In this document: one piece after another, positions 62,947-64,000 of the stretch | Layout of the letters: every line of letters begins with the position of its first letter | Position numbering within the stretch: position 1 is the stretch's first letter | Origin: Veillonella dispar | GTDB taxonomy: Bacteria > Bacillota > Negativicutes > Veillonellales > Veillonellaceae | Direction of reading: 5' to 3' | Assembly (NCBI RefSeq): GCF_900637515.1 | Contig: NZ_LR134375.1 | Coordinates: forward strand, 248,001-312,000 | DNA: 64,000 nt | Translations under genes and position numbers: made by a program | The notes under the pieces: model-generated | What the model was told of the DNA's origin: nothing | The model's input: only the letters and a program-made list of their open reading frames with translations | The model's database searches: none

Positions 62947-63729
62947 ATGTTAGCATTTATGAAAGTATTACAACCGAAGACGGTGGAAGAGGCTTATGAA
63001 TTAGCCACAAAAAACAAAACTGCCCCAATGCTAGCTGGCGGCTGCTGGTTGCGTTTAGGTCGACGCACATGGCCTGCAGTGATTGATATGGCTAGTCTTG
63101 ACTTGCGTTATGTTCGCGAAGCGGATAACGAATTTGCCATTGGTGCTATGGCAACGCAAGGCGATGTGGAACGTTTTGAGCCATTACAACAATTCTGTGG
63201 TGGTGCTGTTGTTAAAGGTGTCAAGGAAATTCTTGGCATTCAATTCCGCAACACAGCTACTATGGGTGGATCTGTAGCAAGTAAATTCGGCTTTTCTGAT
63301 ATAATTCCAGCTCTATTGGCAGTACATGCAGACATCGTTACTTTTAAAGGCGGCCGCATGTCCATACAAGATTATATGAAATACAGAGAACGTGATATCC
63401 TCGTGGAAATTCGCATCCCTAAAGTAGAAGTACCTGTAGCTGTTGAAGCTCTTCGTATCTCTCGTGGTGACTTCCCAGTGTTGACAGGTGCTATTCGCCG
63501 TGATGATAAAGGCGTTGAATTGTACATTGGTACAAGACCTGGCGTGCCTCAATTAGCAGAAAAAGCAAGTGCTTTGCTTTCAGAAAAAGGATTGGCTGCA
63601 GCAAAAGAAGCAGGCCAATTAGCATCTGAAGAATTGGTTTATCAATCTAACTCTCATGCGTCCAAAGAATACCGCATGGAAATGGTAAAAGCAATGGTTC
63701 AACGCTTGGCTAAGGAGGTGGCACAATAA
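62947..63729 (+). CDS. FAD-binding subunit of a xanthine-dehydrogenase-family enzyme
   Basis: A 260-residue protein of the FAD-binding molybdopterin dehydrogenase type. PMLAGGCWLRLGRRTWPAVIDM is the first FAD-contact region in shortened form, and GIQFRNTATMGGSVA is the second. The FAD domain passes electrons between the Fe-S subunit and NAD. The next gene encodes the 2Fe-2S subunit and overlaps by the TAATG arrangement, so this is the start of a molybdenum hydroxylase operon whose large subunit should lie beyond the window. Purines are a likely substrate, but this is not shown. ATG 62947 follows GAGAGGACAG. Confidence 0.86.
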   Translation: MLAFMKVLQPKTVEEAYELATKNKTAPMLAGGCWLRLGRRTWPAVIDMASLDLRYVREADNEFAIGAMATQGDVERFEPLQQFCGGAVVKGVKEILGIQFRNTATMGGSVASKFGFSDIIPALLAVHADIVTFKGGRMSIQDYMKYRERDILVEIRIPKVEVPVAVEALRISRGDFPVLTGAIRRDDKGVELYIGTRPGVPQLAEKASALLSEKGLAAAKEAGQLASEELVYQSNSHASKEYRMEMVKAMVQRLAKEVAQ

Positions 63730-64000
63730 TGGAATTAGTACTTAATATTAATAATAAAAATGTAACTGTTAATGTGCCAACTGATGAAATGTTGTTGGAT
63801 ACATTGCGTAATCTTGGTTACTACAGCGTACGTTGTGGCTGTGACACAACAAACTGTGGGCTTTGCACTGTATGGGTAGATGATGAAATTATCTTGTCTT
63901 GTGCGTACCCTACATTCCGTGCACCAGGTCACAAAATTACTACATTAGAAGGCTTACAAGAAGAGGCTGAATTATTGGCGGATTGTATTGCTAGTGAAGG
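63729..64000 (+). CDS. 2Fe-2S subunit of a xanthine-dehydrogenase-family enzyme (partial)
   Basis: The gene runs off the right edge; 90 codons are visible. The N-terminal ferredoxin fold has the cysteine pattern RCGCDTTNCGLCTVWVDD followed by LSC, the first 2Fe-2S site of this family. The second, helical 2Fe-2S domain lies beyond the window. It starts within the stop of the FAD subunit gene, with GGAGGTGG upstream, so the two are translated together. The subunit carries electrons from the molybdenum centre to FAD. Confidence 0.9.
   Translation, partial: MELVLNINNKNVTVNVPTDEMLLDTLRNLGYYSVRCGCDTTNCGLCTVWVDDEIILSCAYPTFRAPGHKITTLEGLQEEAELLADCIASE

Overview
The window reads as a chromosomal segment of a Veillonella-type bacterium (Negativicutes, a Firmicute lineage with an outer membrane). 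The main pointers are an SLH-domain porin of the OmpM type, AT-rich Firmicute-like codon use with strong AGGAGG ribosome binding sites, a respiratory nitrate reductase, and a fermentative gene set (pyruvate formate-lyase, C4-dicarboxylate transporter, DASS carboxylate transporter). No rRNA or tRNA gene, CRISPR array, prophage or intact insertion sequence was seen. The species cannot be fixed from the sequence alone.

Layout. 1-1.5 kb: end of narH, then narJ and narI. 1.8-4.7 kb: two paralogous haem-type ferric-reductase-like membrane proteins flanking an OmpM-like porin with a Fur-like box. 5-9.3 kb: MFS transporter, LysR regulator preceded by a nine-copy hexanucleotide repeat, LysE-type exporter, YeiH-type membrane protein. 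9.6-14.4 kb: beta-carbonic anhydrase, a 224-bp MITE-like palindrome, bioD, bioA, dcu transporter. 14.5-17.7 kb: Fur-family regulator with a divergent znuCB/znuA metal uptake system. 17.8-22.1 kb: a Fic AMP-transferase, then five small polytopic membrane proteins, three of which share an N-terminal signature. 22.2-25.5 kb: FliB-like Cys-rich protein and two secreted PepSY-like proteins, the second split by a -1 frameshift at an A9 tract. 25.9-31.7 kb: alr, a 2-hydroxyacid dehydrogenase, and a pflB-glycyl radical subunit-pflA operon in which pyruvate formate-lyase is encoded as two polypeptides. 32-41.2 kb: EamA transporter, metNIQ, a heterodimeric ABC exporter, a DASS transporter. 41.4-47.5 kb: PACE-like and ECF-S-like membrane proteins, then a methionine/cysteine block (metB-type enzyme, patB, metA, metY). 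48-53 kb: a third PepSY-like protein, bioY, and a three-gene operon with a COG0523 metallochaperone GTPase, a GTPase-permease fusion and a TIGR03943/YcgQ-type protein. 53-64 kb: pepD, pncB-nadE-asparaginase, CbiZ-like protein, MscS channel, dacF-type carboxypeptidase, YfbR-like phosphohydrolase, QueG-like reductase, and the start of a xanthine-dehydrogenase-type operon that runs off the end.

The genes fit an anaerobe that ferments organic acids, respires nitrate, scavenges biotin, methionine, cobinamide, nicotinate and metals, and carries an outer membrane. The points most worth following are the two-polypeptide pyruvate formate-lyase, the frameshifted PepSY protein with its slippery A tract, the GTPase-permease fusion operon, the membrane protein array after fic, and the MITE-like element.
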